DNA of 23,895 nt from Verrucomicrobia bacterium UBA3750 (GTDB taxonomy: Bacteria; Verrucomicrobiota; Kiritimatiellia; RFP12; UBA1067). Positions 1-8,727 of this stretch are shown piece after piece. Under the pieces are notes generated by a model. It was not told the DNA's origin, made no database searches, and saw only the letters and a program-made list of their open reading frames with translations. Each line of letters begins with the position of its first letter. Within the stretch, counting starts at the first letter, position 1. The stretch is from NCBI GenBank assembly GCA_002371755.1, contig DFGM01000010.1, forward strand, positions 11,142-35,036. The letters run 5' to 3'. A program made the position numbers and the translations under genes.

Positions 1-1589
1 GCGACAGCTGCGACAAGTGCGGCTCCACCTACGGGGCGGAGGAACTCCATGCGCCAAAGTGCACCACATGCGGAGGCACGCCCGTCCTCAAGGATTCAGA
101 GCATATATATTTCGAGCTCGAGCCCCAGCACGCGTATCTCGAAGAGTGGCTCCCCGGCCACACCCAGAGCGACGTATCCAACAAACTGATGGAATGGTTC
201 AAGGAACCTCTCAGGGGCTGGTGCATCTCGCGCGACGCGCCGTATTTCGGTTTCCCCATTCCCGGCTATCCCGACAAGTTCTTCTATGTCTGGGTGGATG
301 CGCCTATCGGCTATATCGCCAGCCTGGAAAACCTCGGCAAGCTCGACATGTGGAACGACCCCGACGTGGAGCTCTACCACTTCATCGGCAAGGATATCAT
401 CCGCTTCCACTGTCTTTTCTGGCCAGGAATGCTCCATACGGCGGGCTTCAAGGGTCCGGACAAAGTGTTCGTGCACGGCTTTTTGACGGTGAACGGCGAA
501 AAGATGTCCAAATCCAAGGGTACGTTCGTGAACGCCCGCACGTATCTGGACCATCTGCCGCCCGAGGCACTACGCTACTATTATGCGGCGAAATTAAGCG
601 GCACGACGGACGATATGGACCTCAATCTCGCCGACTTCGTGCAGAGAGTGAACAGCGACCTCGTCGGCAAAATCACGAATATCGCCTCGCGAGGGGCGCA
701 GATGCTGCAAAAGAAGCTTGATGGCGTGCTCGGCACGGTGGACGCGGAAGGCGCGGCGCTGCTCGCGCAATGCCGCGAAGCGGCGGAGCGGATTGCCCAA
801 TTCTACGAAGATCGTCGCTTCAACTTGGCCGTCGTCGAGATTTGCCGGCTTGCCGATGCCGCCAACGCGTATTTCGACAAGGCCGAGCCTTGGAAAACCG
901 TAAAGACAGACGCCGAAAAGACCCGCACCACGCTTACCGCGGCCTTGAACGCGTTCCGCCTCCTGGCAATCTACCTCAAACCCATTCTTCCCGTCTTTGC
1001 CGACAAGGCAATGAAGCTTTTCGGCGAAAGCACCTGGACGTGGGAAAGCCTCGGCACCACTCTGGAAGGCGTAAAACTGGGGGACTACGAATATCTCGCA
1101 AGCCGCATCGACGCCAAACAGGTCGATGCGATGGTGGGTGCGGCTCTCGTCAAACCCGGCGAAACGGGCGAAGTGGCGCACGAATCGCGTGCGAGCAAGA
1201 ACAAACAATCCGCCGCCCCCGCGCCCGAAGCATTGCCGGAGACGGCTCCGCTCAAGGCGGAAATCGCCTTTCCGGACTTTGAAAAGCTCGATTTGCGCGT
1301 AGGCGTGGTCGCGAAGTGCGAAACAGTGCCCAAGTCGTCGAAGCTTTTGAAGCTTGAAATCGACGCCGGCGCACTCGGGAAGCGCACGATATTCTCTGGG
1401 ATACGTGCGGCGTACCCGGAGCCGGAGAAGCTTGTCGGCAAAGAGGTGGTGTTCGTGGCCAACCTCGCGCCGCGCAAGATGTCGGTGGGCGTTTCCGAAG
1501 GGATGGTGCTCTTCGCCGGCGAACCCGGAAAGAATGGAGGCGTGCTCTCGCCGCTTGGTGCGGCGGGGGCCGGATGCCAAGTGACATGA
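1..1589 (+). CDS. metG: Methionyl-tRNA synthetase (5' partial)
   Basis: Charges tRNA-Met with methionine in the cytoplasm. The frame is open from base 3, so the N-terminus with its HIGH motif lies outside the window; 528 codons are visible. Seen directly: a zinc knuckle with Cys codons at 9, 18, 60 and 69 (CX2C-X13-CX2C), the catalytic-core stretch FYVWVDAPIGY, and the class I signature KMSKS at 501-515. A helical anticodon-binding region follows. After a low-complexity linker (about 1180-1255) there is a C-terminal EMAP/Trbp111-type tRNA-binding domain beginning PDFEKLDLRVGVV, as in dimeric bacterial MetRS. The internal ATG at 189 is not the start, because conserved sequence continues upstream of it. 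The stop overlaps the next gene by ATGA, suggesting translational coupling. Confidence 0.97.
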   Translation, partial: DSCDKCGSTYGAEELHAPKCTTCGGTPVLKDSEHIYFELEPQHAYLEEWLPGHTQSDVSNKLMEWFKEPLRGWCISRDAPYFGFPIPGYPDKFFYVWVDAPIGYIASLENLGKLDMWNDPDVELYHFIGKDIIRFHCLFWPGMLHTAGFKGPDKVFVHGFLTVNGEKMSKSKGTFVNARTYLDHLPPEALRYYYAAKLSGTTDDMDLNLADFVQRVNSDLVGKITNIASRGAQMLQKKLDGVLGTVDAEGAALLAQCREAAERIAQFYEDRRFNLAVVEICRLADAANAYFDKAEPWKTVKTDAEKTRTTLTAALNAFRLLAIYLKPILPVFADKAMKLFGESTWTWESLGTTLEGVKLGDYEYLASRIDAKQVDAMVGAALVKPGETGEVAHESRASKNKQSAAPAPEALPETAPLKAEIAFPDFEKLDLRVGVVAKCETVPKSSKLLKLEIDAGALGKRTIFSGIRAAYPEPEKLVGKEVVFVANLAPRKMSVGVSEGMVLFAGEPGKNGGVLSPLGAAGAGCQVT

Positions 1590-2389
1590 CTACAGGGATG
1601 ATGGAGATCGGTATGATGGCCGCCTGGGGCGTGGCCGCAGCCGCACTTGCCGCATATGTGGCGGCGATGGCGGGCGAGGTGACGTATGTCACGCTCGCAG
1701 ACGGCCGCAAGCAGGAAAGAGCCCTCCCGCTCGTCTTCAAGCTCCTCCTCCCGTTCGTCCCGAACTTCCGCTCCATCGTCTCGCGCCCCTTCTTTGCAGA
1801 TTTCGCGGAACGCTCGCAGGCGAAGCTCGTCTCCGCCGGTTTCGAGGGGTTGCTGGACGGTAAGGAGTTCGTGGCGCTCAACCTGATGCTGCCGCTCGTG
1901 CCGGTTCTCTGGCTGGAATCGGCGTTGCGCCGGCGCCATACATCCATCATGCGTGCGCTGCCGTTCGTCCTGGACGTCCTAACACTTTCCGTGGAGGCGG
2001 GCATGGACTTCATCAGCGCCCTGCAGAGGAACTGTTCGGAAAGGAAGATGGATCCTCTCAACGAAGAGCTCCTCAGGATGACAAAAGAGATACAGCTCGG
2101 GCTTTCGCGCAAAGAAGCCTTGAGACGCATGTCGGAGCGCGTGAACCAGAGCGACTTGAGGCAGGTCGCCTATGCGCTCATACAGGCCGACGAGCTGGGC
2201 GTATCCATCGGCTCCATATTGCGCATACAATCGGCGCAGCTGCGCGCGCGCCGTTTCGACAGAGCCGAGAAGCTCGCCCATCTCGCGCCCACGAAAATGC
2301 TCATGCCGCTGATGCTTTGCATATTCCCCGCGGTATTCATCATCCTCCTGGGTCCGGTGCTGGCGCAGGCGATGAAGGGGCTGTTTTGA
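1586..2389 (+). CDS. TadC-like type II secretion F-domain membrane protein
   Basis: Probable inner-membrane platform protein of a Tad/Flp-type pilus or related secretion machine. About 267 residues. An N-terminal hydrophobic helix is followed by a charged stretch, a second hydrophobic segment (LPLVPVLWL), and a T2SSF domain containing the family-typical region from LPFVLDVLTLSVEAGMDF through the Q-rich amphipathic helices. It ends in a hydrophobic helix of the TadC type (PLMLCIFPAVFIILLGP). The start is placed at 1586 because its ATG overlaps the metG stop (ATGA). In-frame ATGs at 1574, 1598 and 1613 are alternatives, and 1613 has a GGAG about 6 bases upstream. No TadA, TadB or Flp pilin gene is visible nearby, so it looks like an orphan, or a member of a cluster that begins upstream of metG. 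Confidence 0.85.
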   Translation: MTTGMMEIGMMAAWGVAAAALAAYVAAMAGEVTYVTLADGRKQERALPLVFKLLLPFVPNFRSIVSRPFFADFAERSQAKLVSAGFEGLLDGKEFVALNLMLPLVPVLWLESALRRRHTSIMRALPFVLDVLTLSVEAGMDFISALQRNCSERKMDPLNEELLRMTKEIQLGLSRKEALRRMSERVNQSDLRQVAYALIQADELGVSIGSILRIQSAQLRARRFDRAEKLAHLAPTKMLMPLMLCIFPAVFIILLGPVLAQAMKGLF

Positions 2390-2418
2390 AGAAGAAGAGA
2401 GGCTGAAAGGAAACGACT

Positions 2419-3852
2419 ATGGAGAAGCGCCCACAACTCTTGGTCATGTCCGGAGAACACGCCGGCAAGAGGGTATCCGTCCCTGCGGGCGGAATCCGCA
2501 TCGGCAGATCCAGCTCCAACGATCTGCACGTGATCGACGAGGAACTTTCGCGCAACCACTGCCTGTTCGAGCAGAGCGGCGCGAACGGTCTTTCGGTAGT
2601 CGATCTCGCAAGCGCAAACGGCACATACGTGAACGGGAAGCAGCTGGGCGCGGATGCGTGCGAACTAAAGCTCGGCGACATCGTGGAGGCGGGCAATCTC
2701 GTCATAAAGATAGTGGACGAAGATACGCCCGCGGTCATAACCGCGCCTCCGAAAGCCGAGGCGCCGGCGCAGATATTGGCTGTCGGCCCCCAGGGCGCGG
2801 GCGCGGAAGCTTCCGCCGGCGAAAAGCCGGCCGTGGATCTAGGCCTCGGCGATGGCGTAAGAGGCGCCGACTATCTCGCGGGCGAGACGGCGGACAAGGA
2901 AATGAAAGCCGCGAAACGTTCGCGCTCCGTGAACATACTGTGGTCGCTCGTCGCATTGTCGTTCATCTCGCTCATCGCCGTGATCCTGCTCGTGCCGCCG
3001 CAGGCCGCGCGGCAAGCCTCGCAGCAGGAGCCGGCACAGGCGCAAAACCTTTCCAGGATTTCGGAGGTCAGATACGAAAAGGTGGAAGCCGATTCAAGGC
3101 ATATCCTTCGCTACGAAATGACAATCGCCCCCGACGGCCTGCTCAGGGTGGTATACGACGACGTGCCCGGCGAGAACCGGCACGTGGACAAATCGAAAAC
3201 GCTGGACGAGAAGGCGCTTTCGCGAGTCGCGGCAATCTTCTCGCAAGACGGCTGGAGTTCGCTGGAAAACTCCTACTCCGGAGCGAGCGCAGCCGCCGAA
3301 AACGCCCTCAAGAGCTGGCGCATAAAGACCGTCTCGGGCATTTCGGCGAAGGAGGTGCTCGTCGAAAACACGTTGGAGCCAGAAGCGTTCAACCGGGTCC
3401 GCGAGGCGCTTGAGGCGTTCTCGCGCAACGAACTCGGCGTGTGGGCGCTGCAGTATTCGCGCGAAAAGCTTCTGGAACTTGCCGGGGAATCTTCCAGAAA
3501 AGGCGACGCGAAGTGGAATGACCGCACCGTGGAGCATGGAAACCTCGCCGCTTGCGTGGCGGCATACAAGGAGGGGCTCTTCTATCTGGAGACGGTAAAC
3601 CCCAAGCCGCAAATCTACTTCGACCTCAAAAAGAAGCATGACGACGCAGTGCTCGCGCTTGCGGAGGCGTATCGCGAGAGACGCTTCCTGGCCGACAAGG
3701 CGCTCAATCTCCAGGATTGGGAGAGCGCGAAGCGCGAACTCATGGTGCTTATGGAAATAGTGCCCGACCGCGATGACGAACGCCATCGCGAGGCGAAGGC
3801 CAAGCTTGTGGACGTGGAACGCAGGATGGCGCAAAAGAAGGGAGGCAAGTGA
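2419..3852 (+). CDS. FHA-domain single-pass membrane protein
   Basis: Phosphothreonine-binding signalling or scaffold protein of unknown partner, 477 residues. The N-terminal FHA domain (about residues 6-98) shows the canonical pattern: RIGRSSSND (around 27-35), SRNH (44-47) and NGTYVNGK (67-74). A Pro/Ala/Gly-rich linker (about 104-165) leads to one strong transmembrane helix at about 171-193. The C-terminal half (about 200-477) would therefore be extracytoplasmic. It holds a segment I cannot assign, then a predominantly helical TPR-like region rich in Ala, Glu and Arg. An AAAGGA Shine-Dalgarno sits 8 bases before the ATG. The gene lies between tadC and the PEGA gene. FHA proteins are common partners of Tad and other secretion systems, but the specific role here is inference. 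Confidence 0.88.
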   Translation: MEKRPQLLVMSGEHAGKRVSVPAGGIRIGRSSSNDLHVIDEELSRNHCLFEQSGANGLSVVDLASANGTYVNGKQLGADACELKLGDIVEAGNLVIKIVDEDTPAVITAPPKAEAPAQILAVGPQGAGAEASAGEKPAVDLGLGDGVRGADYLAGETADKEMKAAKRSRSVNILWSLVALSFISLIAVILLVPPQAARQASQQEPAQAQNLSRISEVRYEKVEADSRHILRYEMTIAPDGLLRVVYDDVPGENRHVDKSKTLDEKALSRVAAIFSQDGWSSLENSYSGASAAAENALKSWRIKTVSGISAKEVLVENTLEPEAFNRVREALEAFSRNELGVWALQYSREKLLELAGESSRKGDAKWNDRTVEHGNLAACVAAYKEGLFYLETVNPKPQIYFDLKKKHDDAVLALAEAYRERRFLADKALNLQDWESAKRELMVLMEIVPDRDDERHREAKAKLVDVERRMAQKKGGK

Positions 3853-5168
3853 TGCGAAAGAGTGTTGTTGCGGCATTGGCTGTCTTGACGGCGTTTTGCG
3901 CGATGGCGGCGAATCCCCCCCGCCCGGCGCGCGTCGATTTCACGAGCCAGCCGGAAGGCGCCACCGTGACGCTTGATGGCGAGACGCGGGGCGTCACCCC
4001 CCTTACACTATTCGACGTCAAGGCCGGCTCCCACAAGGCGGTGTTCACCCTGAAGAGCCACGAGACTGTGCACGACTTCTTCACCGTGGGCGAAGATTCC
4101 TACGCCGTGCGCCATGCGCAGCTAACTCCGGAGAAGGGGCTTCTCCTCGTCACCACCGACCCCGAGGGATGCGACATCTCGCTTGACGGGCTCTCCTTCG
4201 GCGAAACTCCGCGCCTTATCGCGAATCTCGACTCCACACAGACTTACCGTTTCCTTCTTCAGAAGTCCGGCTACCAGAGCCGCACCTTGGAGGTGAAATT
4301 CAATGGACGCGTTCCGCTCGCCAGGCACGAAAAGCTCATCTTGGATTCCGGCGCGATATCCGTCATCACCGAGCCTGCGGGAGCCAAAGTGACTGTAAAC
4401 GGAATCGAGAGGGGCGTCTCTCCCATCATAATAAAGGAAATCCCCAAGGGCCGCGCCACGGTAAGCGTGGAACTTGCCGGCCACAAGAGCGTGAAGAGAG
4501 AGCTGCAACTCAATGCAGGCGACGAGCAGAATGTTTCTTTCGTCCTGGATGAAGAGCCGGGGGCGCTCTTCTTGACGTCCGTTCCATCCGGGGCAAGGTT
4601 CTACGTGAACGGCAGTGCGTCGGGCAAAGGTCCGATCAGGCTCGCGTCTCTCAAGCCCGGCATCTACAGCATCAAGGCGGAGATGGATGGCTACGCAAGC
4701 ATCGAGCGGCAGGTGAGAGTGCCGCAAGGCGGCGAAGCAAGCGAAGAGTTCCGTCTGCAGAGCGTGCGCGGACGGCTGGAAATAAAGACTTCGCCCGCCG
4801 GAGCGCAGATTCTCCTCGACGGCCACTCCTACGGCGTCACCAAATCCACTTACGACGAAGCGACGAGCGATGTCATGACGATAGAGAACGTGGGGGTGGG
4901 CGAGCATACGCTTATCGTGCGCAGGGATGGCTACGCCGAAGTGGTGCGCCATCCCGTGGTGGAGAACTCGCGCACGGCCCAGGTGCTTGTCAAGATGAAG
5001 AGGGTCTTCAAGCCGAATGTGCAAGTCACCACTTCAAGCGGAGTATACCGCGGCGTCTTCATAGACAACACTCCCGACGCGATTACAATCGAAGTCTCGA
5101 TGGGAATCACGCGCTCCTTTCCGCGCGAAGACGTCAGGAGCATAGACTTTCTGGAAGGCGGACAGTGA
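3852..5168 (+). CDS. Secreted PEGA-repeat protein
   Basis: Probable cell-envelope protein of 438 residues. A Sec signal peptide occupies about residues 1-20 (Lys/Arg start, hydrophobic Ala/Val/Leu core, AMA-A end). Five PEGA-type beta repeats follow, recognised by P-E/A/S-G-A followed by a (D/N)G turn: PEGATVTLDG, PEGCDISLDG, PAGAKVTVNG, PSGARFYVNG and PAGAQILLDG. The last ~55 residues form a different small beta domain (GVYRGVFIDNTP, then a TRSFPREDVRSIDFL end) that resembles an Sm-like/SH3-like barrel. ATG at 3852 is chosen over the GTG at 3849 because GGAGG at 3841-3845 is well spaced for it and TGATG overlaps the FHA gene stop. PEGA domains usually bind cell-surface polymers or partner proteins; the actual ligand is unknown. 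Confidence 0.88.
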   Translation: MRKSVVAALAVLTAFCAMAANPPRPARVDFTSQPEGATVTLDGETRGVTPLTLFDVKAGSHKAVFTLKSHETVHDFFTVGEDSYAVRHAQLTPEKGLLLVTTDPEGCDISLDGLSFGETPRLIANLDSTQTYRFLLQKSGYQSRTLEVKFNGRVPLARHEKLILDSGAISVITEPAGAKVTVNGIERGVSPIIIKEIPKGRATVSVELAGHKSVKRELQLNAGDEQNVSFVLDEEPGALFLTSVPSGARFYVNGSASGKGPIRLASLKPGIYSIKAEMDGYASIERQVRVPQGGEASEEFRLQSVRGRLEIKTSPAGAQILLDGHSYGVTKSTYDEATSDVMTIENVGVGEHTLIVRRDGYAEVVRHPVVENSRTAQVLVKMKRVFKPNVQVTTSSGVYRGVFIDNTPDAITIEVSMGITRSFPREDVRSIDFLEGGQ

Positions 5169-5929
5169 AAAACCGGCTTGATCTCGCAATGATGGCGCGC
5201 GCTCTCGTGCAGAGCCGCGCACAAGCGCAGGCGCTCATCCTTGCAGGGAAAGTGCGCGTTGCGGGGCAGGTATGCACCAAAGCCTCGCAGAACGTGCCGG
5301 ACGACGCCGTTATAACGCTTGAAGAAGAGCCCCGGTTCGTCTCGCGCGGCGGCGAAAAGCTCGAAGGCGCGTTCCAGCTCTGGGGCGACAGGCTCGATGC
5401 GGGCGGCAAGGTCTGCCTCGATGTGGGTTCTTCCACGGGCGGCTTCACCGATTGCCTCCTCCAGCATGGCGCAAAAAAAGTGATGGCCGTGGACGTGGGC
5501 ACCAACCAGCTCGCCTGGAAGCTGCGCAGCGACGGGCGCGTCTGGGTGCGGGAAAACTACAACGCCCGCTTCATGAAGGCCGAAGACCTGCCGGACGTGC
5601 CGGAAATCGCGGTGACGGACGTCTCTTTCATCTCTTTGAAGCTGATTCTCCCCCCGATACGCGATGTGCTCGCACCCGGGGGGCTTGCCGTCGCGCTCAT
5701 CAAGCCGCAGTTCGAAGTCGGCAAAGGCAACGCCCCCGGAGGACTTGTGAAAGACCCCGCCTTGCGAATGGCGGCAAGGGACGAAATCGTACGGTTCGGA
5801 CGGGAAGAACTCGGCCTCGAGCTGCTGGGGCTGGAAGAATCCCCCATCCGCGGCAGGGAGAAAGGCAATATAGAGTATCTGTCCTTCTGGCGCAAACAAC
5901 CTCTTCATAGACAACAACAAACGGATTAA
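5165..5929 (+). CDS. tlyA: TlyA-family rRNA 2'-O-methyltransferase
   Basis: S-adenosylmethionine-dependent 2'-O-methyltransferase of the TlyA/hemolysin A family, which in characterised members methylates cytidines in rRNA. 254 residues, close to the usual ~250-270. The N-terminal S4 RNA-binding domain spans about residues 3-60 (RLDLAMMARALVQSRAQAQ onward). An FtsJ/RrmJ-type Rossmann domain follows, with the SAM loop DVGSSTGGFTD at 86-96 and the expected catalytic residues: Lys65 in SRGGEKL, Asp152 in TDVSF and Lys180 in LIKPQFE. The GTG start overlaps the preceding TGA (GTGA). The neighbours give no functional link. The historical name hemolysin does not imply haemolytic activity. Confidence 0.93.
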   Translation: MKNRLDLAMMARALVQSRAQAQALILAGKVRVAGQVCTKASQNVPDDAVITLEEEPRFVSRGGEKLEGAFQLWGDRLDAGGKVCLDVGSSTGGFTDCLLQHGAKKVMAVDVGTNQLAWKLRSDGRVWVRENYNARFMKAEDLPDVPEIAVTDVSFISLKLILPPIRDVLAPGGLAVALIKPQFEVGKGNAPGGLVKDPALRMAARDEIVRFGREELGLELLGLEESPIRGREKGNIEYLSFWRKQPLHRQQQTD

Positions 5930-5934
5930 ACATC

Positions 5935-7608
5935 ATGAACGGAGCAATATTGCTGGCAATCGCGGTAGCGTTCTTTATGTGCGGCTACTTTCTTTACGCG
6001 GCTCTCATCGAGAAGAAGCTGGGCGTCGATCCTTCCAGGCCGACGCCTGCGCACTCGAAATACGATGGCGTGGACTACGTGCCGGCGCATCCAACGGTGC
6101 TTTTCGGCCACCACTTCGCCTCCATTGCCGGGGCGGGTCCGATCGTGGGGCCTGTGCTGGCGGCGGAGTTCGGCTGGGCCAGCGTCGCGTTGTGGGTGAT
6201 TCTCGGATGCGTATTCATCGGAGCTGCACATGACATGATTGCCATGTTCCTTTCCATTCGCCATGGCGGCGAATCCATCGGCTCGGTGATTGGCACGATT
6301 CTCGGCAAGCCCGGCAAAATCCTCTTCCTTCTTTTCTCATGGTCCGCGCTCGTGCTCGTTGTCACCGAGTTCACTCGCCAGATTACGGGCACTTTCCTGG
6401 CAGACCCTTCCATCGCGACGGCGTCGTTCCTCTTCCTCGTCGAAGCGATAGCTTTCGGACTTTGCGTAAACAAGCTCAAGATGCCGGTGCTGTGGGCCTC
6501 GCTCGTATTCGTGCCTCTCATGTTCGCGTCGATATGGTTCGGCAGTCTCATGCCTTTCGACCTCGCACGGTTCGGCATAGACGCAAAGACGATATCCGTC
6601 ATATGGACTATCGCTGTTTTGGCATACTGCTTCATCGCCTCCACGTGCCCGGTGTGGATACTTCTCCAGCCGCGCGACTACTTGAACGCCTACCTCCTCT
6701 ACGCGATGATGGCACTCGGCATCCTTGGCGTCCTCATGGCGCATCCCGTGCTCCATACGGACGCGTTTGCCGGCTTTTCCGTGATAGGCCGCACGGGAGG
6801 CGTGGACAAACTCTTTCCGTTCCTTTTCGTGACCGTGGCGTGCGGGGCGTGTTCGGGCTTCCATGCGCTCGTTGCATCCGGCACGAGCGCCAAGCAGCTG
6901 GACAGCGAGAAATCCATCCGCAAGATCGGCTATGGCGGCATGCTGCTTGAAGGCGTTCTCGCGATAATCGCGCTTGTCGGCGTGGCGGGCACATACATGA
7001 GTCAGGCGGAGTTCGCGGAAGCTTCGCGCAACCTCGAGCCTGTGCAGATATTCGCGGCCACGATCGCCGGCTTCTGCGTGAAGCTCGGCATCCCCCAGCG
7101 TGTCGCGGAAAGTTTCATGCTGCTTGCGGTCTCGGCGTTCCTCATGACGACGGTCGATTCCGGCACGCGGCTCGCGCGTTTCTCGTGGCAGGAGCTTTTC
7201 GGCGTGAAGGAAGGAGAAAAGCCCGCCGGTGCGCTGAAGATGCTGCACAACATGTACTTCGGCACAGGAGTGGTAGTGGCCCTTGCGGCGTTCCTCCTCC
7301 TTGGCAATCCCGCTGCCGCAAAACAGATCTGGACGCTCTTCGCATCGGCGAACCAGCTCCTTGCCGCTCTCACGCTTCTGGCGGCGACGCTTTGGTTCGT
7401 GCGCAACAACAAGCCCTGCTGGATGACCGCGATCCCCATGTTTTTCATGCTCGCCGTCTCCTCGTGGGCACTCGGAACGATATTCCTGAAAAGCCTCGAG
7501 ACGGGCGATTGGATAAGAACGTTTGCCACGCTCTTCCTTTTGGCTCTTGCATCCGTGGTGGTATGCCTCGGCGTGAAAGCCGCTCTGGGAGAGAAGAAGA
7601 CTGTGTAA
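5935..7608 (+). CDS. cstA: CstA-family carbon starvation transporter
   Basis: Integral inner-membrane transporter of the CstA family, whose studied members take up peptides or pyruvate. 557 residues with many hydrophobic helices, probably around 14-16. The diagnostic family block lies near residues 43-75, with YDGVDYVPAHP, VLFGHHFASIAGAGPIVGP and AAEFGW. Other typical segments are HDMIAMFLSIRHGGESIG and the FMTTVDSGTRLARF-like motif (here FLMTTVDSGTRLARF). It is shorter than the ~700-residue E. coli protein and similar to compact forms in other phyla. The start is 5 bases after tlyA and has no obvious Shine-Dalgarno, so translation may depend on coupling. The substrate cannot be decided from sequence. 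Confidence 0.93.
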   Translation: MNGAILLAIAVAFFMCGYFLYAALIEKKLGVDPSRPTPAHSKYDGVDYVPAHPTVLFGHHFASIAGAGPIVGPVLAAEFGWASVALWVILGCVFIGAAHDMIAMFLSIRHGGESIGSVIGTILGKPGKILFLLFSWSALVLVVTEFTRQITGTFLADPSIATASFLFLVEAIAFGLCVNKLKMPVLWASLVFVPLMFASIWFGSLMPFDLARFGIDAKTISVIWTIAVLAYCFIASTCPVWILLQPRDYLNAYLLYAMMALGILGVLMAHPVLHTDAFAGFSVIGRTGGVDKLFPFLFVTVACGACSGFHALVASGTSAKQLDSEKSIRKIGYGGMLLEGVLAIIALVGVAGTYMSQAEFAEASRNLEPVQIFAATIAGFCVKLGIPQRVAESFMLLAVSAFLMTTVDSGTRLARFSWQELFGVKEGEKPAGALKMLHNMYFGTGVVVALAAFLLLGNPAAAKQIWTLFASANQLLAALTLLAATLWFVRNNKPCWMTAIPMFFMLAVSSWALGTIFLKSLETGDWIRTFATLFLLALASVVVCLGVKAALGEKKTV

Positions 7609-7627
7609 AAGGAAAGGACGCAAGCCC

Positions 7628-8707
7628 ATGAAGATACGCATACCGGCATTTTCGGCACTCGCCGCGGCACTTGTCGCGCAAGCGGCCATTGGCGCCGATG
7701 AAACGATAGAGTCGGCTCTCGCGAAAGGCGAAAGTTTTCTTCTTGGCGCACAAACCGCGGAAGGATATTGGAGCGACAGGCAGATGCCCGCCCTCACGGC
7801 GCTTCCGGTCTGGGCGCTTTGCGGCATGAAGGACGGGGAGAAATCCCAAGAGCGCGCCGGGGCGGTCTCGAAAGGCGTCGCCTACATCCTTTCAACCCAA
7901 CGCGAAGACGGCGGCTTTTACATACCCAAGCCCGGACGCGGAGGAAGCGGACTCGGGAACTACAACACCTCGGTCTGCCTTTCTTCCCTGTTCGAATCTG
8001 GCAAGGCTCCGGTTGCCGCGCTTCTTAAGGCGCGCGAATACATAGCCTCCAGCCAGCTCACCGGCGATGATACCTTGGCGGGCGGATTCGGCTACGACAA
8101 AGTCTCGCGCCGGCGCTATGCCGACCTTTCCAACACCGCCTACGCTCTCGATGCAATGCGCCGCACCTCTTCCCTGGAGGAGCTTCGCACCACCGGCTCG
8201 CGCGTTGATGTGGATTGGGACAAGGCGCTCTCCTTTGTCTCCGGCCTCGTGAAGGCTGAAGGCGAGGATGCCGGAGGCGCCGCCTACAACAACCGAACCC
8301 CGCAGGCAGGCAAGGAGAAGGACAAGGGCGGCAAGGTAGCCCTGAGAGCCTATGGCTCCATGACCTATGCGGCAGTCCTTTCCATGTGCCACGCCAACCT
8401 CGATAGAGGTGATCCGCGCGTCAGGCAATCCCTTGACTATTGCCGCAAATACTGGTCGCTCGACGAGAATCCCGGCATGGGCAGCCAGGGCCTCTACTAC
8501 TTCTACGACATTCTGGCCCGCGCCCTCGCCGCCGCAAACGTCGACGATGTTGGCGGGCACGACTGGCGCAAGGAACTTGCCGCGAAACTCGTTTCACTCC
8601 AGAAGGAAGACGGCAGCTGGGCGAACGAGAACAACCGCTTCTGGGAGGGCGATCCCGTACTTTGCACCTCGTTTGCGATGCTGTGCCTGGAGCTTTGCCG
8701 CAAGTGA
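7628..8707 (+). CDS. Secreted prenyltransferase/squalene-cyclase repeat protein
   Basis: 359-residue exported protein with an alpha/alpha-toroid repeat fold typical of prenyltransferase and squalene oxidase-repeat proteins. The signal peptide is about residues 1-22 (basic start, Ala/Leu core, AIG-AD). Repeat signatures seen are AEGYWSD, QREDGGF, GGFGYDK, GSQGLYYFYD and QKEDGSWAN, the last followed by a TSFAMLCLELC-type helix. I do not see the DXDD motif of protonating squalene-hopene cyclases, so enzymatic cyclase activity is not supported. Such secreted repeat proteins are frequent in PVC bacteria and have no settled function. It lies 19 bases after cstA and 20 before ispF. The ispF neighbour tempts an isoprenoid role, but the signal peptide argues against cytosolic isoprenoid synthesis. 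Confidence 0.85.
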   Translation: MKIRIPAFSALAAALVAQAAIGADETIESALAKGESFLLGAQTAEGYWSDRQMPALTALPVWALCGMKDGEKSQERAGAVSKGVAYILSTQREDGGFYIPKPGRGGSGLGNYNTSVCLSSLFESGKAPVAALLKAREYIASSQLTGDDTLAGGFGYDKVSRRRYADLSNTAYALDAMRRTSSLEELRTTGSRVDVDWDKALSFVSGLVKAEGEDAGGAAYNNRTPQAGKEKDKGGKVALRAYGSMTYAAVLSMCHANLDRGDPRVRQSLDYCRKYWSLDENPGMGSQGLYYFYDILARALAAANVDDVGGHDWRKELAAKLVSLQKEDGSWANENNRFWEGDPVLCTSFAMLCLELCRK

Positions 8708-8727
8708 CGCCGTAGAGGGGATTCGCG

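Noticed and set aside
5165..5929. Reading the TlyA-like gene as a haemolysin or virulence factor
   Set aside because: The S4 plus FtsJ domain layout with SAM and catalytic residues indicates an rRNA methyltransferase; the haemolysin name is historical.
6337..7827. Large minus-strand open frame of 496 residues opposite cstA
   Set aside because: It has a shadow-frame composition rich in Arg, His and Glu, with no domain, opposite a clearly recognised transporter gene in GC-rich DNA.
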